The notes under the pieces are model-generated. The model saw only the letters and a list, made by a program, of their open reading frames with translations, made no database searches and was not told the origin of the DNA. A DNA stretch of 64,000 bases from Kuschelorhynchus macadamiae (taxonomy: Eukaryota > Arthropoda > Insecta > Coleoptera > Curculionidae), in NCBI GenBank assembly GCA_030620095.1, contig JAUTXW010000328.1, positions 248,001 to 312,000 on the forward strand, in the 5' to 3' direction. Both the position numbers and the translations under genes were made by a program. Below are positions 23,369-31,975 of the stretch, piece by piece (position 1 is the stretch's first letter; the number at the start of each line of letters is the position of its first letter).

Positions 23369-24606
23369 TTATAATTGTTTCACAATTTTAGTAAGAGGGT
23401 TGTAGCTAAATAATTTGTCATGTAAAATAAGACAATAAGCAGAAGTATCTTTTTTAATTGCATTGTGTGTCTCAAATTCAATTCTCATTACGTCGGATCC
23501 CGTTTGAATTGTTTCTTTTTGATGGGAGCAATCAATATGTGTAATAGGACTAATGTTTTTGAACTGTTCAGGATTAAAAATGGGTTCATTTGGAACACCA
23601 TAGTAAGACTGTCTAAAGTTGGCATACATTTCGTATAAAGCAGAAAATTTGTTTTCTTCGAAATTTAAGTACAAATCGTGATAATTATATCTTTCAGAAT
23701 TTAAATATACTCTAATATTTGACAAGGTAATATTGTCAAATTTACTCATATCTTTAACAATTTTCCCTTTTCTGTTTTCTTGAAAGCCAATCACAACATG
23801 ACGAGGAGCTTCTAGTTTACTAGTTGTTTTTACCGGCCATGTGTGACGGGTTGTTTCGGTTAGAGAAGAATATTCAACAAGTTCCCAACTCCTGAATCCT
23901 ATCAATATATCTTTATTTGATTCTAATATTTTTGATAGAGCAAGTTGTTGTGGCATATCAACTAGAATGTGAGGAACTTTCCAATAAATTTTATCGAAAG
24001 TAACCAATGGAGTGTCAGGAGCAGTAACAAGGTGTGCCGGATCTTCTTTGAAAATAACACCATCTAAATCATCAGTTGATCTAATAAGAACCAATTCCTG
24101 TTTCATATTCATCATAATTTTTCTGTAATCTTCAAAAAATCCTAAAAGCATTTTTAGTGGTATGGATACGGAGAATTTTCCATCATTATCAACTAAAATT
24201 GTATCACCTTCTTTCCGATGTGGAAACCAACCTGCATTTTCCAGTTTTAAACTTTCGTTGGTATTGTGAGAAAGGTAGCTTTTTAAGGTTGATGCTAATC
24301 CAACATTTCTTATTGAATCTATAGTAATTCCGTTTAGTTCATAGCGGATTTCTCTGAACAAAAAGGCTATACCATTGTTAATAAATAGCAATTTTTTTTA
24401 TATTTACCTTCTGTATTAGTTAATTTTCCTTCGATATAAAGTAAACTATCTGATGGTAGAGTGTAAGCATCGAGTTCTTGAATTGGGATCCTTATTTCAT
24501 CATTGTAATCGAATTTTGAAGAAATATATGGTTGATATGTGTGAAGCTCAGAACTGACGATGGAATTGTCTACATAAAGCTTTTCGTTTACGTTTAATAT
24601 GTTCAT
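23369..24606 (-). pseudogene. MCP: Major capsid protein (double-jelly-roll, hexon-like), one frameshift
   Basis: The gene begins at the ATG at 24606 (MNILNVNEKLYV) and runs 79 codons. The frame then shifts in an A-run near 24391-24400 (minus strand), and the rest continues as a 340-codon frame to the stop at 23369. Total length ~415 residues fits a Polinton major capsid protein of the double-jelly-roll lineage. Recognisable blocks are IRYELNGI after the shift, WFPHRKEGDT..V, FSVSIPLKMLLGFFEDYRKI, and the C-terminal YLNSERYNYHDL region. It forms the icosahedral shell with the penton. The start overlaps the stop of the small basic gene by one base (TAATG). The single homopolymer shift makes this copy non-functional unless it is a sequencing artefact. 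Confidence 0.85.
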
Positions 24607-24785
24607 TATTTTAAAACAGTGAAACCCAAGGATGTGAGAAATTTACGATTATCTCGTCTTAACTTGTTGGTGTTGGATTTGATACTGAACTGTTGTTTAG
24701 GCTTTTTCTTTTTATAAGTTTTTACTTTGTTGATAGTGGTGGGGGCAAGTCTCATCCCAAGGGCTCTATTATATCTAACAACCAT
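24606..24785 (-). CDS. Small basic protein between penton and major capsid genes
   Basis: 59 residues from the ATG at 24785 (MVVRYNRALG); the open frame extends four codons further to a GTG. The middle is strongly basic (KTYKKKKPKQQ) and the end is RDNRKFLTSLGF. Its place between penton and major capsid and its charge suggest a small virion or DNA-associated core protein, but this is inference. It starts one base after the penton stop and its stop overlaps the capsid ATG (TAATG), typical of the compact packing in this block. No family is recognised with confidence. Confidence 0.6.
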   Translation of the reverse strand: MVVRYNRALGMRLAPTTINKVKTYKKKKPKQQFSIKSNTNKLRRDNRKFLTSLGFTVLK

Positions 24786-24786
24786 T

Positions 24787-25476
24787 TTATATTTCACTTG
24801 TTTGTAAATGTAACCTTACTGTTATAGTTTCTCCTCTAAAACTGATAAGTTCTCCGTCTTGATCAACTATTTTAACTGTTATATTGTTAATTGCTTTGAC
24901 GCTAACTGGAAAATACAAAATGGGCAAAGGAGATTCAACTATTTTATACCCTGGAGCTATAAAACTGGTGAATAATATGAACAGGTTTACCATTATTGTA
25001 AGAACCGACACAAATATTACAGTCAATACAAATAGCATTCACCTTAGTTATTTTTGCAACATTATCTGATTCATCCTCTTTCATAGCTTCTAGTATCCTG
25101 CTATTAAAACCCAACATTTTTCCTATCGAATCTTCCTTGGTAAAATCAATTATTCTACTACACATTAAAAAAGTTTTTAGAGTATTAACATTTGCTTTTA
25201 AAAGAAAAAAATTTTTTCATTCGGAAATAAATCTTCTATACTTTCTCTTATGTATGTTTCTATATCTGTAATGTCATAAGTTCCGTCGGGAATAACAATT
25301 ACTTTATTATCTATATAAAATTTATTATATCCTTCTTTTATATTGGGGATAGTCATAAACGTTTCAAAATCAGCTAAACCCAGGTAATATTGTTTTTCAT
25401 CCTCTAAATATATGGGCGGATTAAAATCAGCAGACAAAACAGAACTGTTTCCTGATATGGCAATTGTGGTAGACAT
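24787..25476 (-). pseudogene. penton: Minor capsid (penton, single-jelly-roll) protein, two frameshifts
   Basis: ATG at 25476 (MSTTIAISGNSSVLSADF) with the characteristic opening YLGLADFETF and IPDGTYDITDIETYI. The frame breaks at an A/T-rich run near 25200, continues in a second frame to ~24950 (IGKMLGFNSRIL, then CIDCNICVGSYNNGKPVHII), and returns to the first frame for the C-terminus (PLPILYFPVSVKAINNITVKIVDQ) to 24787. Combined length ~229 codons fits Polinton pentons. Motifs and neighbours (protease and phospholipase upstream, major capsid downstream) support the call. Two frame disruptions mean it is inactive here. The gene would form the capsid vertices. Confidence 0.8.
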
Positions 25477-25518
25477 TGCAGTTTATTTATGAATGAGATA
25501 TTACAATAAATAATGAGT

Positions 25519-25890
25519 TTATATATTTTTTAACAAAAATTTTAGGGAAAGTTGACCACAGTTATATGAATTAAATTTTTGTTTATTTTCATAAGTATAA
25601 AATACATCCACTTTGCCATTCGAATTAAAATATTTGAGAAGTTCAAAAGGTGGTTTTAAATTTCCATAACTATCAAAATATATTACATTTTTGTTATTTT
25701 TAATATAAGCAGTCCAATGAGATCCTTTATTTTGTTTTTTATCCAAATTTACAATACCACATTCTTTAAGATTAATTTTTTTTGGAAGTTCATCGAGCAT
25801 AAAAACACCTCTAAAGCCAGTTATTTTTAACAGCTTTACATATTTAATAATATCATTGTTCGTAAGTGCTCTTTTTGGAAAACTTATTTT
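25519..25890 (-). CDS. PRO: Adenain-like cysteine protease, start codon unclear
   Basis: The first in-frame ATG is at 25800 (MLDELPKKINL), but coding-type sequence of the family continues upstream in frame (LTNNDIIKYVKLLKI, then GFRGVF) to about 25890 without an ATG, running into the 3' end of the phospholipase gene. Catalytic residues are visible: His in KGSHWTAYIKN, Asp in YFDSYGN and Cys in YNCGQLSLKFL. This is the C5/adenain fold protease that matures capsid proteins. The total ~124 residues is about the expected size. Either a non-AUG start, a lost ATG or a small indel in the A10 run near 25895-25904 explains the missing start. Confidence 0.8.
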   Translation of the reverse strand, partial: KISFPKRALTNNDIIKYVKLLKITGFRGVFMLDELPKKINLKECGIVNLDKKQNKGSHWTAYIKNNKNVIYFDSYGNLKPPFELLKYFNSNGKVDVFYTYENKQKFNSYNCGQLSLKFLLKNI

Positions 25891-26603
25891 GAGTTTTTTT
25901 TTTGTCTGATTGCTTTCATTTTGACGGATCCTCCTTTATAAGGTCTAATAAATAGTCCCTTTCCTTTATATGGTCTAATATATAATCCTTTGCCTTCTTT
26001 AGAAGCATTTTCCATTGCAATATTATGTCTATGTATTTCTTCTAGTTGCTGTTTAGCTGCTTTAGCATCATTTACTGCCTTAGCAATTCCTGCCGCGCCT
26101 CCACCTAGTGCACCCAGGGCGCCAAGAATGGGAAACAAAAGAGGTAGAAATCCTCCAATTTTTTTGGGTGTTCGAATGATACGTTTTTTTCTCAATTTAA
26201 GTTTACCCCCTTTTGTATTTTTTAATCCCAAACCGAACTTTCTTTTACCCTTCATTATTCCTGCAACACTTAAAGCTGCAATTTTTTCACCAATAGAAGA
26301 ATCTTTAGCTTTTACCCTATCCCAGGCTTTTTTTTCTAATATTTGGTCAGACATGTGTCTTTTTGATAAATCTTCAGTCTGAGAGTAAGATATATCATGT
26401 TCTTTGCAAGCGGAATCCAATGGATTTATACCAAAGTCACCTCTAGTTAATCTTTTTTCCAAGTTGGTGCCGGGACCACAATAATTATATCCTGGTATAT
26501 GAACTTCGAAAGGTAGTTTACTAATTAATTTATTTACTAAACGAGAGCCTTTTCTATTACGTGTTTTAATAGTTTTTTTCAACTTATGACGACCCACAGT
26601 CAT
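25884..26603 (-). CDS. PLA2: Virion protein with parvovirus-type phospholipase A2 domain
   Basis: 239 residues from the ATG at 26603. A basic N-terminus (KLKKTIKTRNRKG) leads into a phospholipase A2 core. The calcium-loop motif YCGPGTNL sits at about residues 41-48, and the catalytic His-Asp dyad is in SACKEHDISY (about 64-73). This short form is the one known from the VP1 unique region of parvoviruses, where it breaches endosomal membrane. A second basic stretch follows, then a hydrophobic Gly/Ala-rich segment (LPLLFPILGALGALGG..AG), which may be membrane-active. The end has two imperfect repeats (KGLYIRPYKG / KGLFIRPYKG) and a basic tail. It is the first gene of the leftward structural block and sits divergent to the packaging ATPase. 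Confidence 0.85.
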   Translation of the reverse strand: MTVGRHKLKKTIKTRNRKGSRLVNKLISKLPFEVHIPGYNYCGPGTNLEKRLTRGDFGINPLDSACKEHDISYSQTEDLSKRHMSDQILEKKAWDRVKAKDSSIGEKIAALSVAGIMKGKRKFGLGLKNTKGGKLKLRKKRIIRTPKKIGGFLPLLFPILGALGALGGGAAGIAKAVNDAKAAKQQLEEIHRHNIAMENASKEGKGLYIRPYKGKGLFIRPYKGGSVKMKAIRQKKNSK

Positions 26604-26645
26604 TGAAGTTCTTTTTATACTAAAAGCACATTGACATTTTTCTGG

Positions 26646-26653
26646 TATAAATA
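26646..26653 (+). promoter_or_regulatory. TATA-box-like element upstream of the packaging ATPase
   Basis: TATAAATA lies 38 bases before the ATPase ATG, in the 87-bp gap between two divergent genes. A second TATA-like string (TATAAAAAG on the minus strand, 26619-26611) lies only 8 bases before the phospholipase ATG, too close to be a usual TATA for that start. Confidence 0.45.
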
Positions 26654-26690
26654 CTTTTATAGCTAAAAATATTTACTAGTGTGATTAAGA

Positions 26691-27380
26691 ATGAGGATTG
26701 AAAAACAAAAATTCTCATTACCAGTAAATAATCATGACGAAAAAATTTTAAGTAAACAGTTGAGAAAGCATGGTGACTTATTTTGCGGTGGTTCAAAAAG
26801 AGGGCTTATAGTTGGTTGCAGTGGTAGCGGTAAAACCAACGTTATGCTTACACTGCTCGAGCATCCTAATGGAATTAGGTTTGAAAATGTCTATGTTTAT
26901 TCAAAGTCATTAGATCAACCAAAATATGAATATTTAAGAAAGTTGTTAAAGCCTATGAAAGAAATTGGATACTTTGAATATGATAGCGATGAGAACATTA
27001 TTTCATCTCATGAGATAAAGCCAAATTCCGTTATCATTTTTGATGATATTCCTTGTCATAATCAATCTATTATTAGGGACTATTTCACGCATGGAAGGCA
27101 TAGAAACACCGATTGTTTTTTTATTTTTCAAGGATATTCCTCAATACTTAAACGTCTAATTCGAGAAAATGCAAACTTATTAATTTTATTTAAACAGGAC
27201 TGTTTGAGTTTAAAACATATATATAATGACCACTGTATATTGGATATGACATTTGATCAGTTTAAAAATATTTGTGCTAACTGTTGGATGGATCCATATG
27301 GCTTTCTTGTAATTGACAAAGATTGTGAAGTAAATCACGGCAGATATAGGAGTAAATTCGATTCCTTTATATATTTATAA
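26691..27380 (+). CDS. ATPase: FtsK/HerA (A32)-type genome packaging ATPase
   Basis: 229 residues, intact, ATG at 26691. Walker A is GCSGSGKTN (about residues 43-51). Walker B is SVIIFDDIPC near residue 118. A sensor-like segment FFIFQGYSSI follows about 25 residues later. These are the hallmarks of the A32-like DNA-packaging ATPases of Polintons and related double-jelly-roll viruses. The protein would pump the linear genome into preformed capsids. Length is typical. It opens the rightward block ATPase, PY, coiled coils, integrase. No disruption is seen, in contrast to capsid and polymerase. Confidence 0.92.
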   Translation: MRIEKQKFSLPVNNHDEKILSKQLRKHGDLFCGGSKRGLIVGCSGSGKTNVMLTLLEHPNGIRFENVYVYSKSLDQPKYEYLRKLLKPMKEIGYFEYDSDENIISSHEIKPNSVIIFDDIPCHNQSIIRDYFTHGRHRNTDCFFIFQGYSSILKRLIRENANLLILFKQDCLSLKHIYNDHCILDMTFDQFKNICANCWMDPYGFLVIDKDCEVNHGRYRSKFDSFIYL

Positions 27381-27383
27381 AAG
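27376..27383 (+). promoter_or_regulatory. TATA-box-like element upstream of PY gene
   Basis: TATAAAAG overlaps the ATPase stop codon and lies 42 bases before the PY ATG at 27425, a usual core-promoter distance with a short leader. Confidence 0.45.
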
Positions 27384-27424
27384 TAAAAAATTTGCAGTTT
27401 TATTTCATTTAAAACTTGTACAGC

Positions 27425-28564
27425 ATGGATAAACGTTTAGCTCGAGAATTAATAAGATCGAGACAAGCCGTGAAGCAGAAATATTAAAGCTTGAAATTAG
27501 CTACTTCTACTGCTCAGTCCGAATTAGAACAAACTTATAGACCAATAACACAACCACTTAAACAGCTAATTTCAAGTATTGGTAAATACGAACCATTCGA
27601 TTTAAAAGAAGAAAGAGTTTCAAAGTATGACGATTTCAAAACACCTACAAAGCTTTATAAAACATCAACTCCGACGAAAAATATTCAGAAAACAGGAAAA
27701 ACTCCGTTACTCCCTACAGAACTATCAACATTTTTAAATGACAGTAGTATCACTTCTTCCTCTTCTGTAGTACAACCATTGTCATCAACTGTTATAGCAG
27801 AAACTTCAGATCCTTCTAGTGACACAACAACAAATTTAAACTTGTCAGACATATTGGAACAAACTAGAAAAACAATTCAAACCTATGTTGGTACACCATC
27901 ATATAAAGATTACTTAGCAGATTTTCATGAATTACCCAGATCATATATTGATGAGGGTGTGAAAGATACACAACATAAATTTGACCATTATTATGGAATA
28001 GTTCATGACCTCGAAACGGATAAGTTTTCTTTTGGTTTAACACAGATACCGGTAGAAATTATTGGAAAAGACATTAAAGTGGGAGGAATAACGTACACAG
28101 GCACGCCAGGTTTATACGAATTGCTTTTCAAAAAAGAACCAAAAGGTTATAAGAAGGAAGATTTAGATAATTACATGAACATTCTAGCTAAAACAAATGT
28201 ATATCGTAGGAATTTTGATTCAAATGAACAAGTTCAAGGAAATACATCACACAAATATGTTACAATAATAGGACCATATTTACAAAGAAAGGGGATTACA
28301 AAGACAAAAACCTTGCCAAGATTAGTTACAGCATTTAACAAACCAAAACCTCCGTTTAGAACAACTAGAGCCAAATCTACAGGAAAGGGATTAATTTTGA
28401 AAACAAACAGATCAAATACAGACTATGTATACTGGAATAATGTAAACGAAATTGTTGATAGGCTACGTTTATTAATTTCATCAAGTGATGCGGGAAATAA
28501 TGCTCATAGTAACGAGATTATCTCTATTATTGAAGAATTAAGAGAAGATAAAGTAATACTATAA
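27425..28564 (+). pseudogene. PY: Polinton PY protein (DUF8207-type), early in-frame stop
   Basis: The natural start is probably the ATG at 27425 (MDKRLARELIRSRQAVKQKY). Codon 21 is TAA (27485-27487) in the same frame, after which the frame stays open for 357 codons. The body has a low-complexity Ser/Thr-rich linker (about codons 80-125 of the open part). A conserved domain follows: DHYYGIVHDLETDKFSFG, IPVEIIGKDIKVGG, YTGTPGLYELLFKKEP, DLDNYMNILAKTNVYRR. The C-terminus is a STGKGL segment plus DYVYWNNVNEIVDRLRLL. This domain order is that of the PY/DUF8207 family regularly found in Polintons, possibly virion-associated. No downstream ATG would restore the N-terminus. Confidence 0.8.
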
Positions 28565-28613
28565 ATAACAGCTATCAAATATAATCATATTTATTGTTTA
28601 ATGAAAGCTCAAC

Positions 28614-29012
28614 ATGACAGTTGATAAATTTGGACGACATATTTCAAAACAAAATCAAGAGAGAATAAGTGACATTAATAATTTAAAAAGGAGATTAGGT
28701 GAAAATGAAACAAATAATGAAATCTTTGCTAAAAAGCTTAAGGTTTTTGATGAAAATTTTTTAAAGTATGAAAACCAGATTAAAGGATGTTATACCTCAA
28801 TTGAAAACGTTAATAAACAGTTGCTAACGCTAAATCAAATAAGTAAAGATTTGCAATTTTTAAATGAACATGTTAAAAAGGAAGACAAAATTAATAAAAT
28901 AATGGAAACAAATATAAGAGAAGTAATAATTGAAAAACACAAGGAAAAAATTAAACAATTAAGAACTTTTATAAAAAGGTTAGATGATGAAAAAAAAAAG
29001 AAATCAAAATAG
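28614..29012 (+). CDS. Coiled-coil protein, Polinton accessory
   Basis: 132 residues, ATG at 28614, very rich in Lys, Glu, Asn, Ile and Leu. Most of the chain is predicted coiled coil by heptad-like spacing (for example INNLKRRLGENETNNEIF and QLLTLNQISKDLQFL). A conserved-looking start DKFGRHISK..QERISDI resembles the N-terminus of small structural proteins found near integrase in Polintons, but I cannot name the family. The tail is KDDEKKKK-like and basic. It overlaps the next gene's start by 29 bases in a different frame. It may be a minor virion or fibre-like component; this is inference. Confidence 0.65.
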   Translation: MTVDKFGRHISKQNQERISDINNLKRRLGENETNNEIFAKKLKVFDENFLKYENQIKGCYTSIENVNKQLLTLNQISKDLQFLNEHVKKEDKINKIMETNIREVIIEKHKEKIKQLRTFIKRLDDEKKKKSK

Positions 29013-29331
29013 CATTCTTAACAGTAGAACAATTGACCAACTCACTTTGGAAGAAAATCAACAATATATTTCCTTGGAAAATATAATGTCCAGTGTAATT
29101 AAGAAATTAGAACAAGAATTAAATAAAACAGAGGAGGAATTCAAAAATAGTGATAGTAGATCAACTACTTTCTTAACTGGAGAGATAAAAAAATCCTTTA
29201 ATGCGTTAGAAAAGGAGATTACTAAAATTAGTAAAGTTTTAAATGAAAAAAGTTATACAATACAAATTGATAAATTGAATGAATGGGAAGAAACATATAA
29301 AAGTTATATTTCGAATTATTACAAAACATAG
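28984..29331 (+). CDS. Second coiled-coil protein, overlapping the first
   Basis: 115 residues from the ATG at 28984 (a second ATG follows immediately at 28987). The A-rich start overlaps the end of the upstream gene in another frame. Composition and heptads (IKKLEQELNKTEEEFKN, then ALEKEITKISKVLNEK) are like the upstream protein, and a C-terminal WEETYKSYISNYY stretch ends it. No signal peptide or enzyme motif. The overlap within a run of A residues could also mean that both frames were once one gene separated by an indel. Confidence 0.6.
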   Translation: MMKKKRNQNSILNSRTIDQLTLEENQQYISLENIMSSVIKKLEQELNKTEEEFKNSDSRSTTFLTGEIKKSFNALEKEITKISKVLNEKSYTIQIDKLNEWEETYKSYISNYYKT

Positions 29332-29372
29332 AGAGTGAACTTCCTTAAAATTGAATAAACAAGTTTGTTGTC

Positions 29373-30299
29373 ATGACAACCGTTAAACAACAAGTCGTTA
29401 ATGAATTACATAAACCTGCTAGAAAAAACTACAAACGCAGAAGGGTGGTAGTGAAAGGGTTAAATGATCTTTTTCAAGCTGATTTGGTTGAAATGTTACC
29501 CTATGCCAAATTTAATAAGGGATTTAAATATATCTTGATTACCATAAATGTATTTTCTAAGTATGTTTGGGCCGAACCGGTAAAATCTAAATCTGGAAAA
29601 GACGTAACAGCGGCCATGAAAAAAATATTAATCAGTGCAAAAACTCCACCAAAAAACTTGCAAACGGACAGAGGGAGAGAGTTTTTCAATGTAAATTTTC
29701 AAAATTTGATGCAACAATTTCGAATTAACCATTATAGCACGTTTTCCAATTTGAAAGCGAGTATAGTAGAAAGGACTTTAAAGAATAATATGTGGAAAAT
29801 ATTTAGCATTCAAGGAAATTACAAATGGTTTAATATATTAGCGGATATTGTAAAAGATTATAACAATACAAAACATTCTTCAATAGGAATGAAGCCAAAA
29901 CAAGTAAATAAAACAAATGAAAATAGAATCTTGAAATCTGCATTTACTCATGCTAAAACGTTAGATATAAAATCTCCAAAGTTTAAAGTGGGTGATCACG
30001 TACGAATAAGCAAGCATCGAGAGGCATTTTCAAAAGGTTACACACCAAATTGGTCAAATGAGATATTCCACACTAAAGAAGTTAAGATGACACACCCTTG
30101 GACATATTTAATTCAAGACGAAGATAATCAGGACATTCTGGGTGGTTTTTATGAGCAAGAATTACTAAAAGTAAAGCATACCGATGTGTATCTTATTGAG
30201 AAGATTTTGAGAAGGAAAGGAAACAAAGTTTATGTGAAATGGTTAGGACTTGATAAAAAATATAATACATGGATTGATAAAAAAATATTGTTTAATTAA
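29373..30299 (+). CDS. INT: Retroviral-type integrase with C-terminal chromodomain
   Basis: 308 residues, intact, ATG at 29373. The rve core has the catalytic aspartate in FQADLVEM, the second in LQTDRGREF and the glutamate in ASIVERTLK, with ~33 residues between the last two. A DNA-binding SH3-like region (FKVGDHVRISKH) follows, then a chromodomain (VYLIEKILRRKGNKVYVKWLG, split here as VYLIEKIL and VYVKWLG, with the closing Trp of YNTWI). A zinc-binding HHCC domain is not visible at the N-terminus. It would insert the linear genome, giving the 6-bp duplication. It is the last gene of the rightward block. Confidence 0.92.
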   Translation: MTTVKQQVVNELHKPARKNYKRRRVVVKGLNDLFQADLVEMLPYAKFNKGFKYILITINVFSKYVWAEPVKSKSGKDVTAAMKKILISAKTPPKNLQTDRGREFFNVNFQNLMQQFRINHYSTFSNLKASIVERTLKNNMWKIFSIQGNYKWFNILADIVKDYNNTKHSSIGMKPKQVNKTNENRILKSAFTHAKTLDIKSPKFKVGDHVRISKHREAFSKGYTPNWSNEIFHTKEVKMTHPWTYLIQDEDNQDILGGFYEQELLKVKHTDVYLIEKILRRKGNKVYVKWLGLDKKYNTWIDKKILFN

Positions 30300-30443
30300 A
30301 TTGAAATTAAATTTTAGTTAAATTTGTTTTATTTCTGTTCCTCACTTTATGCTTTAGCTGATACAAATTACAAAGTCTTAATGTGCTAATTAATTTCAAA
30401 TAAAATTCACATTTAGGAAACTAAAATTTTATTAAGTAAAACA
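30300..30443. other. Convergent intergenic gap
   Basis: AT-rich, between the integrase stop and the end of the leftward block. No gene recognised. Confidence 0.5.
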
Positions 30444-31344
30444 TCAAATACAATTTTTATTAAAACGTGTCAAATATATTTTATTTCTATGTTCCTCAGA
30501 TAATATCGAATCTAGAATAAGTTTACAATCATTTATTCTTTTTTCAAAACGGAGTCTATCTAAGTACCACATCTGAAAGTTACTCCTACGGGCTTGTCTG
30601 TAAGCAAAGCTCCACTTCACTAACACATGCACCTTATTGTTCTCTTCCAGAAAAGATATTGTTTTCTTCGTAATATTTTCTTTTTGATCCATTTTCATTG
30701 TTTTCTTCATAATATTTTCGTTTTGTTCCATTTTGCTTCAATTTGTTTTCCATTTGTTCAGGATATAAAGCAAGTAATTCCATCATAGTTGAAACATTTT
30801 CACTGTTAGGATTTTTTGTTGGACTTATTATATTATAAACATGCGTACACAAGTCGAAACAATCAGCTGAAATATTATTTTGAAATATTTTGAAATATGT
30901 ATTGAATTCTTGCCTTTTAAGTATAGATAATCTATAATCAATAATTTCCTTTAATCGCCACAAATTGTCCAAAGACTCTTGTCCTAAGTATATGAAGTGT
31001 GGGCCTTTTGTAATTTGTAGAACAGGGGTATCATTTATTTTCTTAACCTGCAGATGAATGTTGTTTATATTCACACTGGTTTGATCAACTTGAGGAAAGT
31101 AGAAATTGTTTACAATAATTCCTTGATGAACACAAATGTCTTTCCAATTTTCTTCGGTTAGTGCGATTGAAAATCCAGTTTTTCCACCAATTACAATTTT
31201 TGGAGAAAAATCATTTAAACTAATGCCAACAAAAAGAAATTTTGACAAAGAATTATTTAAAAAATAAATTTTTGAATTAAGAAGCGTTTCCAAAGGTTTA
31301 TGAACCACGGCGTTGTTCATAATGACTAAACGAGACTGAAACAT
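30444..31344 (-). pseudogene. Unknown Polinton protein with KRKYYEEN repeats, probable frameshift
   Basis: The main frame starts at the ATG at 31344 and runs 236 codons to 30634. A second frame (30731-30444, 95 codons) overlaps its end and looks like the missing C-terminus (VLVKWSFAYRQARRSNFQMWYLDRL). The N-terminal part has FSPKIVIGGKTGFSIALTE followed by a Trp, a pattern reminiscent of PC4-like single-strand DNA-binding proteins, with low confidence. Near the junction there are two copies of a 42-bp unit encoding NG-x-KRKYYEEN (30658-30742), a likely slip site for the frame change. First gene of the leftward right-hand block after the convergent gap. Function unknown. Confidence 0.55.
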
Positions 31345-31409
31345 ATTGTGTTATTCTTGTACTTAAATATTCTCATCCCCACTTTCTTTAAAGTTTCGAT
31401 TAAAATGGA

Positions 31410-31877
31410 TTAATGAAAAAATAGATTTCCAGTTTGAAATTTGTAACAAAGATAAATAATTAAAATGGTAATGTATAAAAATAATGCAAAGTTTAATGTA
31501 ACACTAATGATGGAAAAGTAATAATTTTTGAATCCGTCATAATAATTGGTACAGTTGGGGGTTAAAATTTGTAACTGATTATTTTTAAACTCTAACCTTT
31601 CTATCCAATTTGTATCAAAAATAGATCGATTTGGATAATGATACAAAATTTTAAAAAATTTACTTGCATTTTCATTTCCATTTATTCGTTCCATCCAACT
31701 AATTGTACTATTGTTAATTAATCCAATTTTCATAAATTTACAATATTTACTTAGAGTGACGTCTGTTTTATTAGAAAAACATATTTCACACTGTGTTACG
31801 CCAGGGGGATGATGAACATAAAAAACATTTTGGAAAATAAAATAAAGAAGAATAAATTGAGATCTACTGATAGTCAT
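31410..31877 (-). CDS. Secreted/type I membrane protein, cysteine-containing
   Basis: 155 residues, ATG at 31877. A hydrophobic N-terminal segment after MTISRSQ (FILLYFIFQNVFYV) fits a signal peptide with cleavage near HHPPG. The lumenal part has about four cysteines (CEIC, KYC, PNC) and several N-x-S/T glycosylation sites (for example NST, NAS, NRS, NCT). A C-terminal membrane segment (IISVTLNFALFLYITILII) precedes a short YKFQTGN tail. The topology is that of a small type I glycoprotein. It sits directly downstream of the BIR-membrane gene on the same strand. No family is recognised; a virus-encoded receptor decoy, envelope-type or egress protein are possible but untested. Confidence 0.65.
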   Translation of the reverse strand: MTISRSQFILLYFIFQNVFYVHHPPGVTQCEICFSNKTDVTLSKYCKFMKIGLINNSTISWMERINGNENASKFFKILYHYPNRSIFDTNWIERLEFKNNQLQILTPNCTNYYDGFKNYYFSIISVTLNFALFLYITILIIYLCYKFQTGNLFFH

Positions 31878-31975
31878 TAAAACAAATTAATAATTATATT
31901 CCAAATTTATTAACATTAAGCAGATACTTTCACCAGGAAAGCAAAAGCAGTTGTAAAAAAATAACAATAAAATAC

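Noticed and set aside
25990..26382. 130-codon plus-strand open frame
   Set aside because: Antisense shadow of the phospholipase A2 gene, which has clear motifs.
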